A stretch of 64,000 nucleotides of DNA, taken from positions 7,393 through 71,392 of the forward strand of contig CAZVNL010000008.1 of assembly GCA_964628055.1 (NCBI GenBank), given 5' to 3'. The notes under the pieces were generated by a model. It did no database searches and had not been told where the DNA came from. It worked only from the letters and a program-made list of their open reading frames with translations. This document shows positions 37,829 to 48,355 of the stretch, one piece after another. Each line of letters starts with the position of its first letter. Within the stretch, counting starts at the first letter, position 1. Source of the stretch: CAZBEL01 sp964628055 (lineage in GTDB: Bacteria; Fidelibacterota; Marinisomatia; Marinisomatales; TCS56). The position numbers and the translations under genes were made by a program.

Positions 37829-38692
37829 TTACTCCAAGAAAAAATAAACCCATTCTGATTCACTACTGGATTCATCCCGGTTGGTCTGGTTGTTCACCTC
37901 CCCAATGGCCTTTACTTTCCAACGGTACTGACCCGCTTTCAGGGAGTCGTTTTTCTGCAGGCAATTAAGGACGTTTCCCGGCCAGGGATCCCACACGGGA
38001 AAATAGGCAATGCCCTGGGGAGTGGTATTTCCGCACTCGTAACAATCGTTATTGAACCGGCTGATCCAAAACGCCTCCGTTTGGAGCGATTGGATGACGC
38101 GCTCCAGGCGTAGGACGAATTCGTTAGAGTAGACAAAATGGGACGGGCGATCCATCCACTCAAAATAGAGTTCCTCTATGGCGACCGTATCATTCACCGG
38201 CGTGTAGGGTACGGGAGCATTTAACAAGGTATAGTCGATAGTGTCACTGGAGGGACTGCGATTTCCCGCTAGGTCAAAGGCGCGGAGATAGTAGTAATAA
38301 TGGCGGTACTGCTCCACGTTGTCATCATAATACAGGGTGTCGGTGCCCGGTTCAAATAGATCCACCGTGTAACGCTTTTGATAGGAGCTGTTTTTAACCG
38401 AGTCAGCGCGAAATAGCTCGTACCCACTCAAGTCCGGTTCTCCATTGGGATGCCACATGAGGACGATGGCGCCCCCGCCCCGGCTAGCGGCGTCGATGCC
38501 CTGTTCCACCCAGGCTTCGGGAAGGGACTTTAAAACCCACCGGGGCGCCGCGGGCGGCGTGGGGTCCTCGGGAGGTTCGTTACAGTTGAACGTCATGCTT
38601 GACAAAAGCACACCGAGCAATATTAGTCTAAAGCGCACAGAGGCTTTGCACCCCACCTTTGAACTACCTGGTAGGCCTAGTAAACGCCTCAT
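37829..38692 (-). CDS. Secreted fibronectin-III-like protein, unknown function
   Basis: The 287-residue protein overlaps the porV stop by 4 bases (ATGA), which supports ATG 38692. An internal GTG at 38638 would give a neater signal peptide. The signal ends near SSMTFNC; a Cys is there, but the residue before it (Asn) is atypical for a lipobox. A fibronectin-III-like segment follows (GYELFRAD to YYYYLRAFDLAGNRSPSS), then a second beta-rich half with a CYECG pair. I do not recognise a family. It is probably an envelope or surface protein linked to the PorU-PorV genes upstream. Confidence 0.7.
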   Translation of the reverse strand: MRRLLGLPGSSKVGCKASVRFRLILLGVLLSSMTFNCNEPPEDPTPPAAPRWVLKSLPEAWVEQGIDAASRGGGAIVLMWHPNGEPDLSGYELFRADSVKNSSYQKRYTVDLFEPGTDTLYYDDNVEQYRHYYYYLRAFDLAGNRSPSSDTIDYTLLNAPVPYTPVNDTVAIEELYFEWMDRPSHFVYSNEFVLRLERVIQSLQTEAFWISRFNNDCYECGNTTPQGIAYFPVWDPWPGNVLNCLQKNDSLKAGQYRWKVKAIGEVNNQTNRDESSSESEWVYFFLE

Positions 38693-39684
38693 TGTATCCC
38701 CACACCAATACGATGAATGTTCCCCAAGTCGTGGGGCGCAAAACTGTATTCCAAGGTTGCCTGGTAGCCCTTGAACGGGAAGGTGATCCCCACCCCGCCC
38801 TGGAGAGATTCGTCTTTAAGCCCCATTTGGACCAGCATGAGGTTCCGATAATTGAGTTCGAAGCCGAAGCGATGAGAATGAAAAGTGGTGGAATGGAACT
38901 GGGTATAGGCCGTCAGGGTAAGGGGGATAATCCCCAACGGTTGCACATAACTAAACCCTGTCACCAACTCGGTAGGAACCACCTCGATGCGACCGGACGT
39001 CCAGTACAAGCGCGTTCCCAGCACATCGTTCAACGCCATACCTAAACGCAGATCGCCTAAGATCTCGGACACCATCAATTCCCCCAGATCTAACTGGATG
39101 AGGCCTCCTAAATCAAGTCCCACGCCATTGCTTTCTAAAGTGTAAAGTCGTTTGTGCAGGTAAGTTACATTCAACCCCACGGGGAGTTTCACTTGTAAGG
39201 GAGCGAACCGCCAACCAGGGTCCCACAGGACCTGGTAATTGCGGGTGAGGGTAAAGGTAAGCGCAGTTTCCAAGTCGCTGAAGGTGTTAAAGCCGCGGGC
39301 GGTCAAGGCCCGGATGGAATCTCGCCGGGCGCCCAAGTCCCGAATATTCCCTAAAAACGGTCGCCTGGGAATGGAGGTAACCAAGCTCGTTTGGTTGTGA
39401 AGGCCCCAATTCCAGGCCTCGCCGAGGGCCTGAATCAAATGGAGGGAAATGAAATCAGTCATACCAAATTGGTTCACGTAGGTGCCCTGGAAAACATTGT
39501 CATCCAAAAACGCCATAGTGGCGGGGTTGACGAGGTAGGCGCTGGGATATTCAGCAAACGCCACTACGGCCTGCCCCAGGGCGGCCACCCGGGGGGTAGT
39601 TCCCAGCTCCTGAAAGGCATCGGCATAGCGCCCCTGACTCAGAAGTACGGTGACAAACAGCAATAAACCAACTCGAACTTTCAC
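38689..39684 (-). CDS. porV: PorV-like outer-membrane barrel protein
   Basis: The 331-residue protein starts at a GTG that overlaps the PorU stop (GTGA). It has a signal peptide ending near YADA and the family-typical N-terminal phrase GTTPRVAALGQAVVA...AYLVNPATMA. Alternating beta strands end in HRIGVGIQ. The FadL-like PorV/PorQ family acts as shuttle or anchor of cargo at the type IX secretion attachment complex. Placement directly after a PorU-like gene supports PorV. An unrelated UPF0164-type barrel cannot be ruled out. Confidence 0.75.
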   Translation of the reverse strand: MKVRVGLLLFVTVLLSQGRYADAFQELGTTPRVAALGQAVVAFAEYPSAYLVNPATMAFLDDNVFQGTYVNQFGMTDFISLHLIQALGEAWNWGLHNQTSLVTSIPRRPFLGNIRDLGARRDSIRALTARGFNTFSDLETALTFTLTRNYQVLWDPGWRFAPLQVKLPVGLNVTYLHKRLYTLESNGVGLDLGGLIQLDLGELMVSEILGDLRLGMALNDVLGTRLYWTSGRIEVVPTELVTGFSYVQPLGIIPLTLTAYTQFHSTTFHSHRFGFELNYRNLMLVQMGLKDESLQGGVGITFPFKGYQATLEYSFAPHDLGNIHRIGVGIQ

Positions 39685-42600
39685 CGAGCTTTGGCTACCT
39701 TTCCGCGCTTTTTTATCACCTGTTGGCCTTTTTTGGCATACATCTGGTAAAAGTAGACCCCGTTGGCTACGAAAGACCCGGTTTTATCACGACCGTCCCA
39801 AACAATTTCATGATAGGCCCCTCGGCGAGGGTCCAGGGCCGTCACCATGGCACCGGAATCCACTTCCCAGATCAACCGTCCATCCAAGGTGTAAACCTTC
39901 AGCGAAAACCGGTCCACCGTTTCCGTAAGCTCATAAGCAAATACGGTCTTATCGGTGAAGGGGTTGGGGAAATTTCCATAATCAATGAGGGCCAATTGCT
40001 CCCACACCCGGAAGGTGAGGCTCAGTGTATCGGATAAATTTCCCGCCGCATCGGCCACCACCAGACGAATACTGGAATCTGAGGGAGAGAGGGTGGGTGT
40101 TAGTTGAATCCCGATCTGATTGCCCCTCCCGTTGACATTCATGATTCCCGTGAGGTTCCGAAGGCGCCCATTCACCCAGAACTGCACCTCATCGGGACGG
40201 CAATCCACCCCGTTTTGATCGTTGGCGATGACCGTTAACACCGGGGTAGTATTGATATAACTATCCTTTAAAAAGCGCTGACCGTTCAACATGGCTTCTA
40301 AAAAAGGAGGTTCCAGGTCGTTGACGCTCATCCAGGCCACTTGAAGGTCACCTGAACCCGGGAAATTCGCCCCCTCACCTTCTACAGTATACTGAGCCAC
40401 CGGCAGCCAGAGATCCACAAAACCGTAATATTGGTACAAGAACACCGAATCTGGCAGGGGGTTTTGTAGAGACCATCGCACGTCATAAGGAACCCCGGCG
40501 CGAGAGGTAATCTGGACCGCAGCCCGTTGTGAATCCAGGTGCACGGCGGTGAAATTGGGTTGGTTAAGTAGGGTCGTTTTCTGAACCGAAGATAAGGTCA
40601 AAATATAATCTTCCGTAGTGGCTCCGCCGGGAACCTCCACGTCCACGCCCGGGAGTCCCACCACGGCGTGGGTCTGGAGATCTTCCGTCGTCCCCAATGA
40701 TTTAGTGACCCAGAAGGCACGGGTTGGTAGACGCCGGTAAAGGGTATCATCGGTAACCGAGGATTGTATAGACGGGGTGCTCACAATGACCCGATAGGCA
40801 TGTGTTCCCCGAGGAAATACGTTGGAAACGCGGGCCCCAATAGAGCTGGGGGTGTACTTCAGGGTATCCTGCCCCAAAAGTTCCCAGCCTGCCGGTGTTT
40901 CTCGCTGGAAAGTGACGGTTCCTTGATCAAAGGCCACGCTACTATGCTCTATGGTGGCTTCCAAGCCGATAGCATTATTAACGAAAAACCGGAGGTCAGT
41001 GGGACGTACGTTTGGCAATTGGTGGATATAAAGATAAAAGCGGGGGCCCACGTAGTACCGTCCGTTGGTGTCTTTTATCCGGCAGTACAACTCCCACTCC
41101 AGGTATTCGGTCTGGGGAGGGATCCGGTGCCTGGGCTGGTAAACCCCGTCCTGATAATCCATCTCCGTAACGAACACATTCACCCAACCGGGCGCGAGGG
41201 CATCATAACGGCGCATCCACAGTTCTACCTTTTCCACCCCGGTGGTACCCAGTAACACAGCGTGGACGTTGATGCTATCCCGAACAGTAGGTTGTTCGGG
41301 TTCGATAGATAAAATCTTTGCCACGGGCAACGGCGTAAACACCGTGTCGTTAGCCTGGTAAATGTCCTGATCCAAGGCGTAGGTCGTATTCACCGTGTAC
41401 CAAGCAGAGGTGAATGTATCGGGGAGGGTCAAGGTGTACGGCGGGTCTTCGTCTATGAGAACGGGATCATCCGTAACCGGATAGTTGCGGTCGTCAAAAA
41501 GTTGCACGGTGATGGCGTTTGGTGAGCCATTGGTAGGCGTAATGGTGAGCGCTTTGCCGCTATCGCTCACTGGTGGGTCGACCGTTAGGGTTGCCTTCTC
41601 AGGAAAAGGCACAAATAACGCTGGGTCGCCCAGGAGATTGTACTGGTAAATCTGGGAACGGGCAATATCAGGAAAGGCCGTATTGGAAGCGAGGTACCGC
41701 ACTTTGGCCATATTGAGCAGGGGGCCAACGGGGCTGTCCCGCGTCTTTAACAACAAGTCACTGAAAGGTTGCAGCAGCATAAAATCGTTAATGATCCACC
41801 CCACGCCGGCGCTTCCAATCCAGGCGGTGGCGCCGCCCTCTGCTTTCAATACCATGCGGCGACCAAGACTGTTGGGGTTTGTGACGTCTCCCGTAAAACA
41901 GGTCATGCTGGTGACCAGAGGTTGGGTTGTCGTATTGGCCAGGGATCCCAGGTCATCCAGGGTCAAAAGGGAGCGGTCCCCCCACACGGCGCCACCGCCA
42001 TGTCCTAAAAAGTTGACCCAAATCCGGCCCTCGTTCAGGTAGTTCACCAAATCATCAGTGGACCCATAAAAAGGGCCTCCCTCAGAGTATTGGTCTACGT
42101 ATAAGCGCGCGGGGAAAAAGCCGTCTCCCACCAGTGCGTTAAGCAACACTTCCGATTGCTCCTTAAAGGTGGTTTCGTACCCGCCAATCAATAGGATGCG
42201 GTTATGCCAGGGAGTTGTTTGAAAGGTATTCAGGGCTAATATTTTTTGCACAGCCTGGTCCAGTTCAGCCATATTCCGGGCGGGCAGTCGGCCGATGGCA
42301 AACTCGGGTAACAGGTCCTCTCCGGCAACACAACTATACCAGTAATCCGAAGCCACCGCACCGAAGCCAACGGTTTGTATTTTCATGGCGGGCAGGAAAT
42401 GGGGCGTGGCGCCGGTACCTCCTTCCCAGCCAAACCACTTTCCCTGCTGGGCTAGGAGCACGGTGGAGGGTCGCGGTTGCCAGTTCCAGTAGACATCGGT
42501 GAGAAAATCACGGAGGGCATAGGGCGAGACCACACCGCCACTGTATTCCCGATACACCTCGGCCACATCGATAAACACGCCATTACGGGCCAAGACCAGG

Positions 42601-44387
42601 GGATTAACTACCGTCCGAAATGAATCTGGTCCCAGGACTAGATAGGGCGCTCCCCCCACTACCAGGGGGGTCGTAATAGGATCGACCGGTGACAGGGATT
42701 TTACCGGCTTTAACCGGGACTCGGCGAAGGCCTGGTAAAGGGTGGAATCCGAATTCACGAAATCCTGAAACACGATTCGGTAGGTTCCCGTCCCGGCGCT
42801 GGCGAGAACCAGATAATCCGTCAGGCGGGACAAGCCATCCTTGAAGAGCCAGAGGTCCGGCGAGGTAAAACCAGAAATATCAAATTGCGTCATTACCGGA
42901 ATGGCCCCTTGCAGACTAAATTCCAGATAGTCATCTTGGGCCTCGTAAAGGCGGTCGTAACTCAGTTCTACCCAGTCCAGATAAACCTGATCGTAGGGGT
43001 TTGCCGGGTCACCTGCTAAGCTGATGGACAGCGTGTTGAGGCCATCATTCAGAAAGGTATTCAACAGGGAAGTGTTATTTGTACTCTGGAGGGTATAGTC
43101 CGTTTGACCGCTCCAGGCGCCGCTGAGGAGTTGATAGCCATTCAGGTTTACCTGAACCGTATGGTTGCCGGTCGTCATCCCTTGAAAACGCAGGACAATT
43201 TGAAACGTGGCCGTGGCCTCCTGCTTGGGACTGGCCAGCGTAAAGGGGAAGGACACTTGCGTGCCTCCCTGAATGGGCGGTTCCATGAAAAAATGCTCGA
43301 AGGTATCCCATTGTTCGTGGAGCCCCAGAGTTCCCAGGCGGGCAAAATACTCGTTTCTTTCAATGTGCCGAGTAAAGCGATAATCCGTGGGTAGGTAAAC
43401 CTGGCCGGGGTCTAAACCGGGGTAAGCACTTTCCGATAGATAACGCAACCCCCACGTCTCCCCCCAGGTTAACCAGTAAACATTCTCCGGTGTGTAAAAA
43501 TTGTCACGGTAGGGCGCACCCTCGGGTGGGGGGTTGGGTTGGCCCTGAAATACTAGGCGGTCCCCCGGATCAAAATGGCCATCATCCTGTCCTACTACGT
43601 AGAGAGGAACTTCCTTCTCCTGGTTCCAGAGTCGAAAGGTGCGGGGATCCACACCGCTCACCGTCAGGCCACTATCAAGCATTGTCGCCTGGGTGAGGAC
43701 GTACCATCCAACGGTATCCACGCTAAGTCTGGCAATGTGCGGAGAATACTGGTAAGGTGGGATGGTAACCAGCATGGTAGATGAGCGGGATCGGGTAGGG
43801 GAAGCCAGCGAACCAAGCTCCGTTTGGGATAACAGGGATGGCCGGCGACGCCCCCGGGCTGACCAGCGAATTTGAATGGTCAAATGTTTATTCCAAACTA
43901 GCTTTCCGGCCGCGATACGGATAGGGAAAACCTCCAGCGCTACTGTGTCATGACCTTTTATGGAGACCGTCTTTTTAATTTGTGCCACCTGCCCGGGAAA
44001 AGAACGCCCTTCCCAAATAACAAGGGGGCGTTGGAGGTCAATTCCTTTAGCCGCTTCACCACCCGTTAAAGGGATCGTTACACCAGCGAGCTGGTGCTCC
44101 GGGCTACGGTATACGTCCACCTGAGCATTTTCCGGCACATTTAATAAAACCTCCTCAACGTAGAATAGGCGCGGTAAACCGGGAATCTGGTACGGGGTAA
44201 GGGCAGGTCGCGTGTGGAGTTGATTGCTCTCGTCAACCCAGACTGAATCTACCTGTACTTCAAGGGTTAAAAGACCAGGTCGGGTAAAGCGGACGGTTAG
44301 GGGAGCACCATATAACGTAATTAGAAAAAGGATCAGCCCTATACCCCACGGCTCCCTTCTACGACACGCAGACCTAGCAAATTTCAT
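39681..44387 (-). CDS. porU: PorU-like C25 (gingipain-family) peptidase with C-terminal sorting domain
   Basis: The protein is about 1568 residues from ATG 44387, giving signal MKFARSACRRREPWG plus a hydrophobic core. A GTG 17 codons upstream is less likely. A long beta-rich pro-region is followed by the C25 catalytic domain, with NFLGHGGGAVWGD (His near 795) and TSMTCFTGDV (Cys near 829). Several Ig-like modules come next. A C-terminal domain starts NFPNPFTDKTVF and ends VYFYQMYAKKG...KRGKVAKAR, like the T9SS/FlgD-like sorting domain. PorU removes sorting domains from T9SS cargo. Alternatively it is itself a surface protease; coupling to PorV favours PorU. Confidence 0.82.
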   Translation of the reverse strand: MKFARSACRRREPWGIGLILFLITLYGAPLTVRFTRPGLLTLEVQVDSVWVDESNQLHTRPALTPYQIPGLPRLFYVEEVLLNVPENAQVDVYRSPEHQLAGVTIPLTGGEAAKGIDLQRPLVIWEGRSFPGQVAQIKKTVSIKGHDTVALEVFPIRIAAGKLVWNKHLTIQIRWSARGRRRPSLLSQTELGSLASPTRSRSSTMLVTIPPYQYSPHIARLSVDTVGWYVLTQATMLDSGLTVSGVDPRTFRLWNQEKEVPLYVVGQDDGHFDPGDRLVFQGQPNPPPEGAPYRDNFYTPENVYWLTWGETWGLRYLSESAYPGLDPGQVYLPTDYRFTRHIERNEYFARLGTLGLHEQWDTFEHFFMEPPIQGGTQVSFPFTLASPKQEATATFQIVLRFQGMTTGNHTVQVNLNGYQLLSGAWSGQTDYTLQSTNNTSLLNTFLNDGLNTLSISLAGDPANPYDQVYLDWVELSYDRLYEAQDDYLEFSLQGAIPVMTQFDISGFTSPDLWLFKDGLSRLTDYLVLASAGTGTYRIVFQDFVNSDSTLYQAFAESRLKPVKSLSPVDPITTPLVVGGAPYLVLGPDSFRTVVNPLVLARNGVFIDVAEVYREYSGGVVSPYALRDFLTDVYWNWQPRPSTVLLAQQGKWFGWEGGTGATPHFLPAMKIQTVGFGAVASDYWYSCVAGEDLLPEFAIGRLPARNMAELDQAVQKILALNTFQTTPWHNRILLIGGYETTFKEQSEVLLNALVGDGFFPARLYVDQYSEGGPFYGSTDDLVNYLNEGRIWVNFLGHGGGAVWGDRSLLTLDDLGSLANTTTQPLVTSMTCFTGDVTNPNSLGRRMVLKAEGGATAWIGSAGVGWIINDFMLLQPFSDLLLKTRDSPVGPLLNMAKVRYLASNTAFPDIARSQIYQYNLLGDPALFVPFPEKATLTVDPPVSDSGKALTITPTNGSPNAITVQLFDDRNYPVTDDPVLIDEDPPYTLTLPDTFTSAWYTVNTTYALDQDIYQANDTVFTPLPVAKILSIEPEQPTVRDSINVHAVLLGTTGVEKVELWMRRYDALAPGWVNVFVTEMDYQDGVYQPRHRIPPQTEYLEWELYCRIKDTNGRYYVGPRFYLYIHQLPNVRPTDLRFFVNNAIGLEATIEHSSVAFDQGTVTFQRETPAGWELLGQDTLKYTPSSIGARVSNVFPRGTHAYRVIVSTPSIQSSVTDDTLYRRLPTRAFWVTKSLGTTEDLQTHAVVGLPGVDVEVPGGATTEDYILTLSSVQKTTLLNQPNFTAVHLDSQRAAVQITSRAGVPYDVRWSLQNPLPDSVFLYQYYGFVDLWLPVAQYTVEGEGANFPGSGDLQVAWMSVNDLEPPFLEAMLNGQRFLKDSYINTTPVLTVIANDQNGVDCRPDEVQFWVNGRLRNLTGIMNVNGRGNQIGIQLTPTLSPSDSSIRLVVADAAGNLSDTLSLTFRVWEQLALIDYGNFPNPFTDKTVFAYELTETVDRFSLKVYTLDGRLIWEVDSGAMVTALDPRRGAYHEIVWDGRDKTGSFVANGVYFYQMYAKKGQQVIKKRGKVAKAR

Positions 44388-44583
44388 TTTGATGCAAAAC
44401 TTGGTAAAGATATTTATATCAAAGCAACCATTGTTCACCTAATGATTAAAATTAAAATGAATAAACAAAGAAAGAAAAGGGTCAAACCTGGAAACGATAA
44501 TTCAACGATAGGATTTACGGTACCAGTGACAGCGCTATTAAAGTATATCAAAAAGTCATCATGAATCACCATTTTTTAATACC

Positions 44584-45360
44584 TTAATCCCCCGAGGAAA
44601 TAAACATCCTTTCGTTGAGATAGCGGCGGAGTTCCATTTCGTCCAGACCCACTTTAAAGAGGCGACCATTTTCCGCCACGGAAACACGACCGGTCTCTTC
44701 CGATACCACGATTACCAGGGCATCGGTTTCCTCGGTGATACCCAGGGCTGCGCGATGGCGGGTGCCCATTTGGGGATCCACCATGGTGCTCTCCGTGAGG
44801 GGTAGAATACAGGTAGCAGCATCGATGACATCATTCTGGATAATGACTGCCCCATCGTGCAGCGGAGAAGTGGGGTTGAAAATGGACACGAGCAAGGGGG
44901 CGGTGACTTCTGCTTTCAATTGTGTTCCCGCTTCCTTGTAGGTGCGCATTCCCGTTTCTCTCTGGATGACGATAAGGGCGCCCCACTGACGCTTTTTCAA
45001 TTCGTTGGTGGCTTCTACAATGGCCTCGATGGTTCGGGAAGAGCCCACGCGAAAGATGGTCCGGAAAAAGCGCGTTTGCCCCACGTAGATAAGCAACCGT
45101 CTCAACTCCGGTTGAAAGAGAATCACGAAGGCTACCACCCACACCGTTTGAAATTGGTTTACCAACCAGGAGGAGGCACTCAAACCAACCGCATTAAAAA
45201 GAAAAGAAACGATTAATAGAATAATTAACCCCACCAGCATCTGGCCGGCCCGGGTTTCCCGAAAGTACTGAAATATCTTGTAAAAAAGCCAACTCACCAA
45301 GAGTAAATCAATAATATCAATGAGCGTAACGGTGAGGAACCCGATTTTAAAAAGAACCAT
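44584..45360 (-). CDS. cdaA: Diadenylate cyclase CdaA
   Basis: The 258-residue protein has three N-terminal membrane helices (about 12-75) and a DAC domain with SPLHDGAVII and GTRHRAALGI, the two catalytic motifs. It makes cyclic di-AMP from two ATP. Its start shares a base with the folP stop (TAATG). The usual partners ybbR (CdaR) and glmM are not adjacent. c-di-AMP in such bacteria probably handles osmotic and potassium balance, by analogy. Confidence 0.95.
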   Translation of the reverse strand: MVLFKIGFLTVTLIDIIDLLLVSWLFYKIFQYFRETRAGQMLVGLIILLIVSFLFNAVGLSASSWLVNQFQTVWVVAFVILFQPELRRLLIYVGQTRFFRTIFRVGSSRTIEAIVEATNELKKRQWGALIVIQRETGMRTYKEAGTQLKAEVTAPLLVSIFNPTSPLHDGAVIIQNDVIDAATCILPLTESTMVDPQMGTRHRAALGITEETDALVIVVSEETGRVSVAENGRLFKVGLDEMELRRYLNERMFISSGD

Positions 45361-46202
45361 TACTCTCCACCCCTACGAATGCGATCGCTGATTATGGCCA
45401 CCCGTTTCATCTCCCGAATGTCGTGTACGCGTACAATCCGGGCACCTTTTAAAATCGCCGCCGTAACCGCGGCGGCAGTCCCTTCGAGGCGTTGGTCAAC
45501 CGGGAGACCCAGCGTCTGGCCGATGAAAGATTTTCGCGACGGCCCTACCAAAACGGGAAACCCTAACTGAATAATCTCGTCCAAGCGGTAAAGCAATTCG
45601 AAATTATCCTTCAAACGCTTTCCAAAACCGATCCCCGGATCCAGGATAATCTGCGCATTTGTAATCCCCTCACTCCGGGAAAACTCCACCCGTTCCTGGA
45701 AATAAGCAATAATTTCTTGCATCAAATTCTCATAGGTGGGATTGACCTGCATCTCCCGGGGGGTACCCTTGATGTGCATGATAACTACCGGTACCCCTGA
45801 CCGGGCAATTAAGTGGGTCATCTGCGAATCGAACTGCAACCCGCTGATATCGTTCACTAATTGGGCCCCCGCCGCCAGCGCCCGTTCGGCAACCGCTGCC
45901 TTATAGGTATCGATGGATAGGAGCGCCCGGGAGCGTTGGGCAAGACGCTCAATAACGGGAAGGACACGCTTTAGCTCCTCCTCAAGGGGAACAGGTTCGG
46001 CGCCGGGACGGGTGGACTCCCCGCCAATGTCGATAATGTCCGCTCCCTGGTCTTCCAGCTCCAAAGCGCGAGCCACGGCTTGCTCGGTCTTCAGGTATCG
46101 TCCCCCATCACTGAATGAATCCGGCGTGACGTTCAAAATGCCCATAATCAAGGTGGGTTGCCGGGGATTCGAAAGGCGTTGATAAAATTCAGACAGCGTC
46201 AT
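45360..46202 (-). CDS. folP: Dihydropteroate synthase
   Basis: The 280-residue TIM-barrel protein shows MGILNVTPDSFSDGG, IIDIGGESTRPGAEPV, NDISG, DPGIGFGKRLKDN, LVGPSRKSFIG and a C-terminal RVHDI. It condenses dihydropterin pyrophosphate with p-aminobenzoate. It lies 77 bases after ftsH. The folP-cdaA pairing is common in several phyla, though no functional reason is known. Confidence 0.97.
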   Translation of the reverse strand: MTLSEFYQRLSNPRQPTLIMGILNVTPDSFSDGGRYLKTEQAVARALELEDQGADIIDIGGESTRPGAEPVPLEEELKRVLPVIERLAQRSRALLSIDTYKAAVAERALAAGAQLVNDISGLQFDSQMTHLIARSGVPVVIMHIKGTPREMQVNPTYENLMQEIIAYFQERVEFSRSEGITNAQIILDPGIGFGKRLKDNFELLYRLDEIIQLGFPVLVGPSRKSFIGQTLGLPVDQRLEGTAAAVTAAILKGARIVRVHDIREMKRVAIISDRIRRGGE

Positions 46203-46279
46203 TAAACAATGCCCTGATTAAGCCCCATCGTCCATTGTTACCGGCGGTCAGGGTGAACCTGGATATTCCTGGTAATCAA

Positions 46280-48355
46280 TCAATGACTGGTTTTCGGTTC
46301 CGGGGGACGGGGAGGGGATGTTTTGGCCGCCAACCGTTTTTTTCTCGGTTTCCGGGATGGCCTGACGCGGCCGTTTTTGGAGCGGATTAGCTTCTTCCCC
46401 TCTAAAATGCGCTGAATATCACGATTAGTCAGGGTTTCGTATTTCAACAATCCGGCGGCCATGGCATGCAGGGTATCCATCCTGCTCTTCAACAGCTCTA
46501 CGGCATAATTCTGGGCTTTGCGTATTATCCGCACCACCTCTTCATCAATCATGCGGGCCGTGGCATCGCTGAAGTCCCGATGAGACTGAATCTCACGCCC
46601 TAAGAATATTTCGGCATCCTTTTTCCCAAAGGTCATGGGACCCAAAACGTCGCTCATGCCCCATTCGCAGACCATTTTACGGGCGATGGCGGTAGCCTGT
46701 TCAATATCATTGCCCGCGCCGGTGGTGAGCTGGTTGAAAATGAGCCGTTCCGCCGCACGACCGCCTAACAAGATTGCCAAGCGGCCTTCAATGTATTCCT
46801 TAGAATAGTTGTGTTTTTCATCGATGGGTAATTGGGTAGTGATACCCAGCGCCTGTCCCCGAGGAATGATGGTCACTTTATGGATAGGATCAGCCCCTGG
46901 AGTCAGGGCCGCTACTAAGGTGTGTCCCGACTCGTGGTAGGCGGTCATCCGCTTTTCCTCTTCAGAAAGGATGACACTCTTACGCTGGATTCCCATCATT
47001 ACCTTATCCTTGGCGTCCTCAAAGTCTTCCATATCGACGGCTTTTTTCCGTTTACGGGCGGCCAGGATAGCGGCTTCGTTCACCATGTTGGCTAAGTCGG
47101 CCCCTACCAATCCAGGTGTTCCCCGGGCGATTTCTTCTAAATTTACTTTCCTGCGGTTGAGGACGATCTTCTTCGTATGCACCTTTAAGATCCCCAGGCG
47201 GCCGTGGAAGTCCGGCATATCCACCATGATCTGGCGGTCGAAACGGCCGGGACGTAACAGGGCTGGGTCGAGTACATCAGGGCGGTTGGTGGCAGCCAAA
47301 ACGATTACCATTTGATCCGAATCAAAGCCGTCCATTTCCACCAACAACTGATTCAAAGTCTGCTCCCGCTCGTCATGTCCCCCCCCTAAGCCAGCCCCCC
47401 GTTGCCGGCCCACAGCATCCAATTCGTCAATAAAAACGATACACGGCGCGCTTTTCTTCCCCTGATCGAATAGATCCCGCACCCGGGAAGCGCCGACCCC
47501 CACAAACATTTCCACGAAGTCGGCCCCGCTGAGACTAAAAAACGGTACCCCTGCTTCACCGGCCACGGCCCGCGCCAGGAGGGTTTTACCAGTCCCCGGC
47601 GGTCCCACTAAAAGGGCCCCCTTGGGAATGGAAGCCCCCAACTTCTGATAACGCTTCGGACGCTTTAGAAAATCGATCACCTCTTTCAACTCTTCCTTGG
47701 CCTCGATGCAGCCGGCTACGTCGTCAAAAGTCACTCTGGGCATGTTGGAGGTCCAGACCTTAGCGCGACTCTTTCCAAAACTAAAGATCCCCTTCATCCC
47801 TCCGGCACCCCCCTGGACTCGACGCATGAGAAAGAACCAGAACCCGATGAGGAGAATCCAGGGAAGCATGTTCAAAAAGTAGCCGGTCCAATCTATACGC
47901 TGCTCTTTAAAGCTATATTGAACGCCATACTGGTCCCATTCATCCATCACTTTCTGGTCGATGAAGGGCAAAATCACATAGAAACGGGTTACATTATCCT
48001 GGACGCCTAAACTGGTCGTCACCGTTTGGGGGGTGGAGAATCTTCCGTGAAAAACCCCCTCGATAATGGTGGCTTCGGTAATCACCTTTTGGGTTAAGAA
48101 ATCACGGTAGTAGTAATACTCCAGCTCCACTTCTTTCTGGTTTCCCGACGTGAACAGACTGGAAAGGAAAATGGCGGCCATGAGGATCAGCACCCAGATG
48201 AGGGAGGTTTTACCGGCCCGTTTCCACTGGAATTCGTTCTCTTTGGGTTTCTGGCCCGTGTCGCCCTTCTTGGGGAGGCCGGACTTAGGGGTTAGTTTAC
48301 CCTTTTTCCGTCCGGGTTGAGCTCCAGGTCTTCTTTTCATCAGTCTAAGAAACAT
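46280..48355 (-). CDS. ftsH: ATP-dependent zinc metalloprotease FtsH
   Basis: The 691-residue protein has a long basic N-terminal tail (1-50) and two membrane helices (about 50-68 and 158-176). The AAA domain carries GPPGTGKT near 252, [11 protein letters not shown] and the SRH. The protease site is HESGH near 475. The C-terminus is highly basic ([12 protein letters not shown]). The first ATG (48355) lies 11 bases inside hpt and has a GAAGGAT site upstream; ATG 48340 is an alternative without one. FtsH degrades membrane and regulatory proteins. The tilS-hpt-ftsH-folP order is widely conserved. Confidence 0.97.
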   Translation of the reverse strand: MFLRLMKRRPGAQPGRKKGKLTPKSGLPKKGDTGQKPKENEFQWKRAGKTSLIWVLILMAAIFLSSLFTSGNQKEVELEYYYYRDFLTQKVITEATIIEGVFHGRFSTPQTVTTSLGVQDNVTRFYVILPFIDQKVMDEWDQYGVQYSFKEQRIDWTGYFLNMLPWILLIGFWFFLMRRVQGGAGGMKGIFSFGKSRAKVWTSNMPRVTFDDVAGCIEAKEELKEVIDFLKRPKRYQKLGASIPKGALLVGPPGTGKTLLARAVAGEAGVPFFSLSGADFVEMFVGVGASRVRDLFDQGKKSAPCIVFIDELDAVGRQRGAGLGGGHDEREQTLNQLLVEMDGFDSDQMVIVLAATNRPDVLDPALLRPGRFDRQIMVDMPDFHGRLGILKVHTKKIVLNRRKVNLEEIARGTPGLVGADLANMVNEAAILAARKRKKAVDMEDFEDAKDKVMMGIQRKSVILSEEEKRMTAYHESGHTLVAALTPGADPIHKVTIIPRGQALGITTQLPIDEKHNYSKEYIEGRLAILLGGRAAERLIFNQLTTGAGNDIEQATAIARKMVCEWGMSDVLGPMTFGKKDAEIFLGREIQSHRDFSDATARMIDEEVVRIIRKAQNYAVELLKSRMDTLHAMAAGLLKYETLTNRDIQRILEGKKLIRSKNGRVRPSRKPRKKRLAAKTSPPRPPEPKTSH

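Noticed and set aside
44442..44564. 40-codon plus-strand frame in the cdaA-porU gap
   Set aside because: It starts at an ATG and is very Lys-rich, but lies in AT-rich upstream DNA of porU with no ribosome site. It is probably chance.
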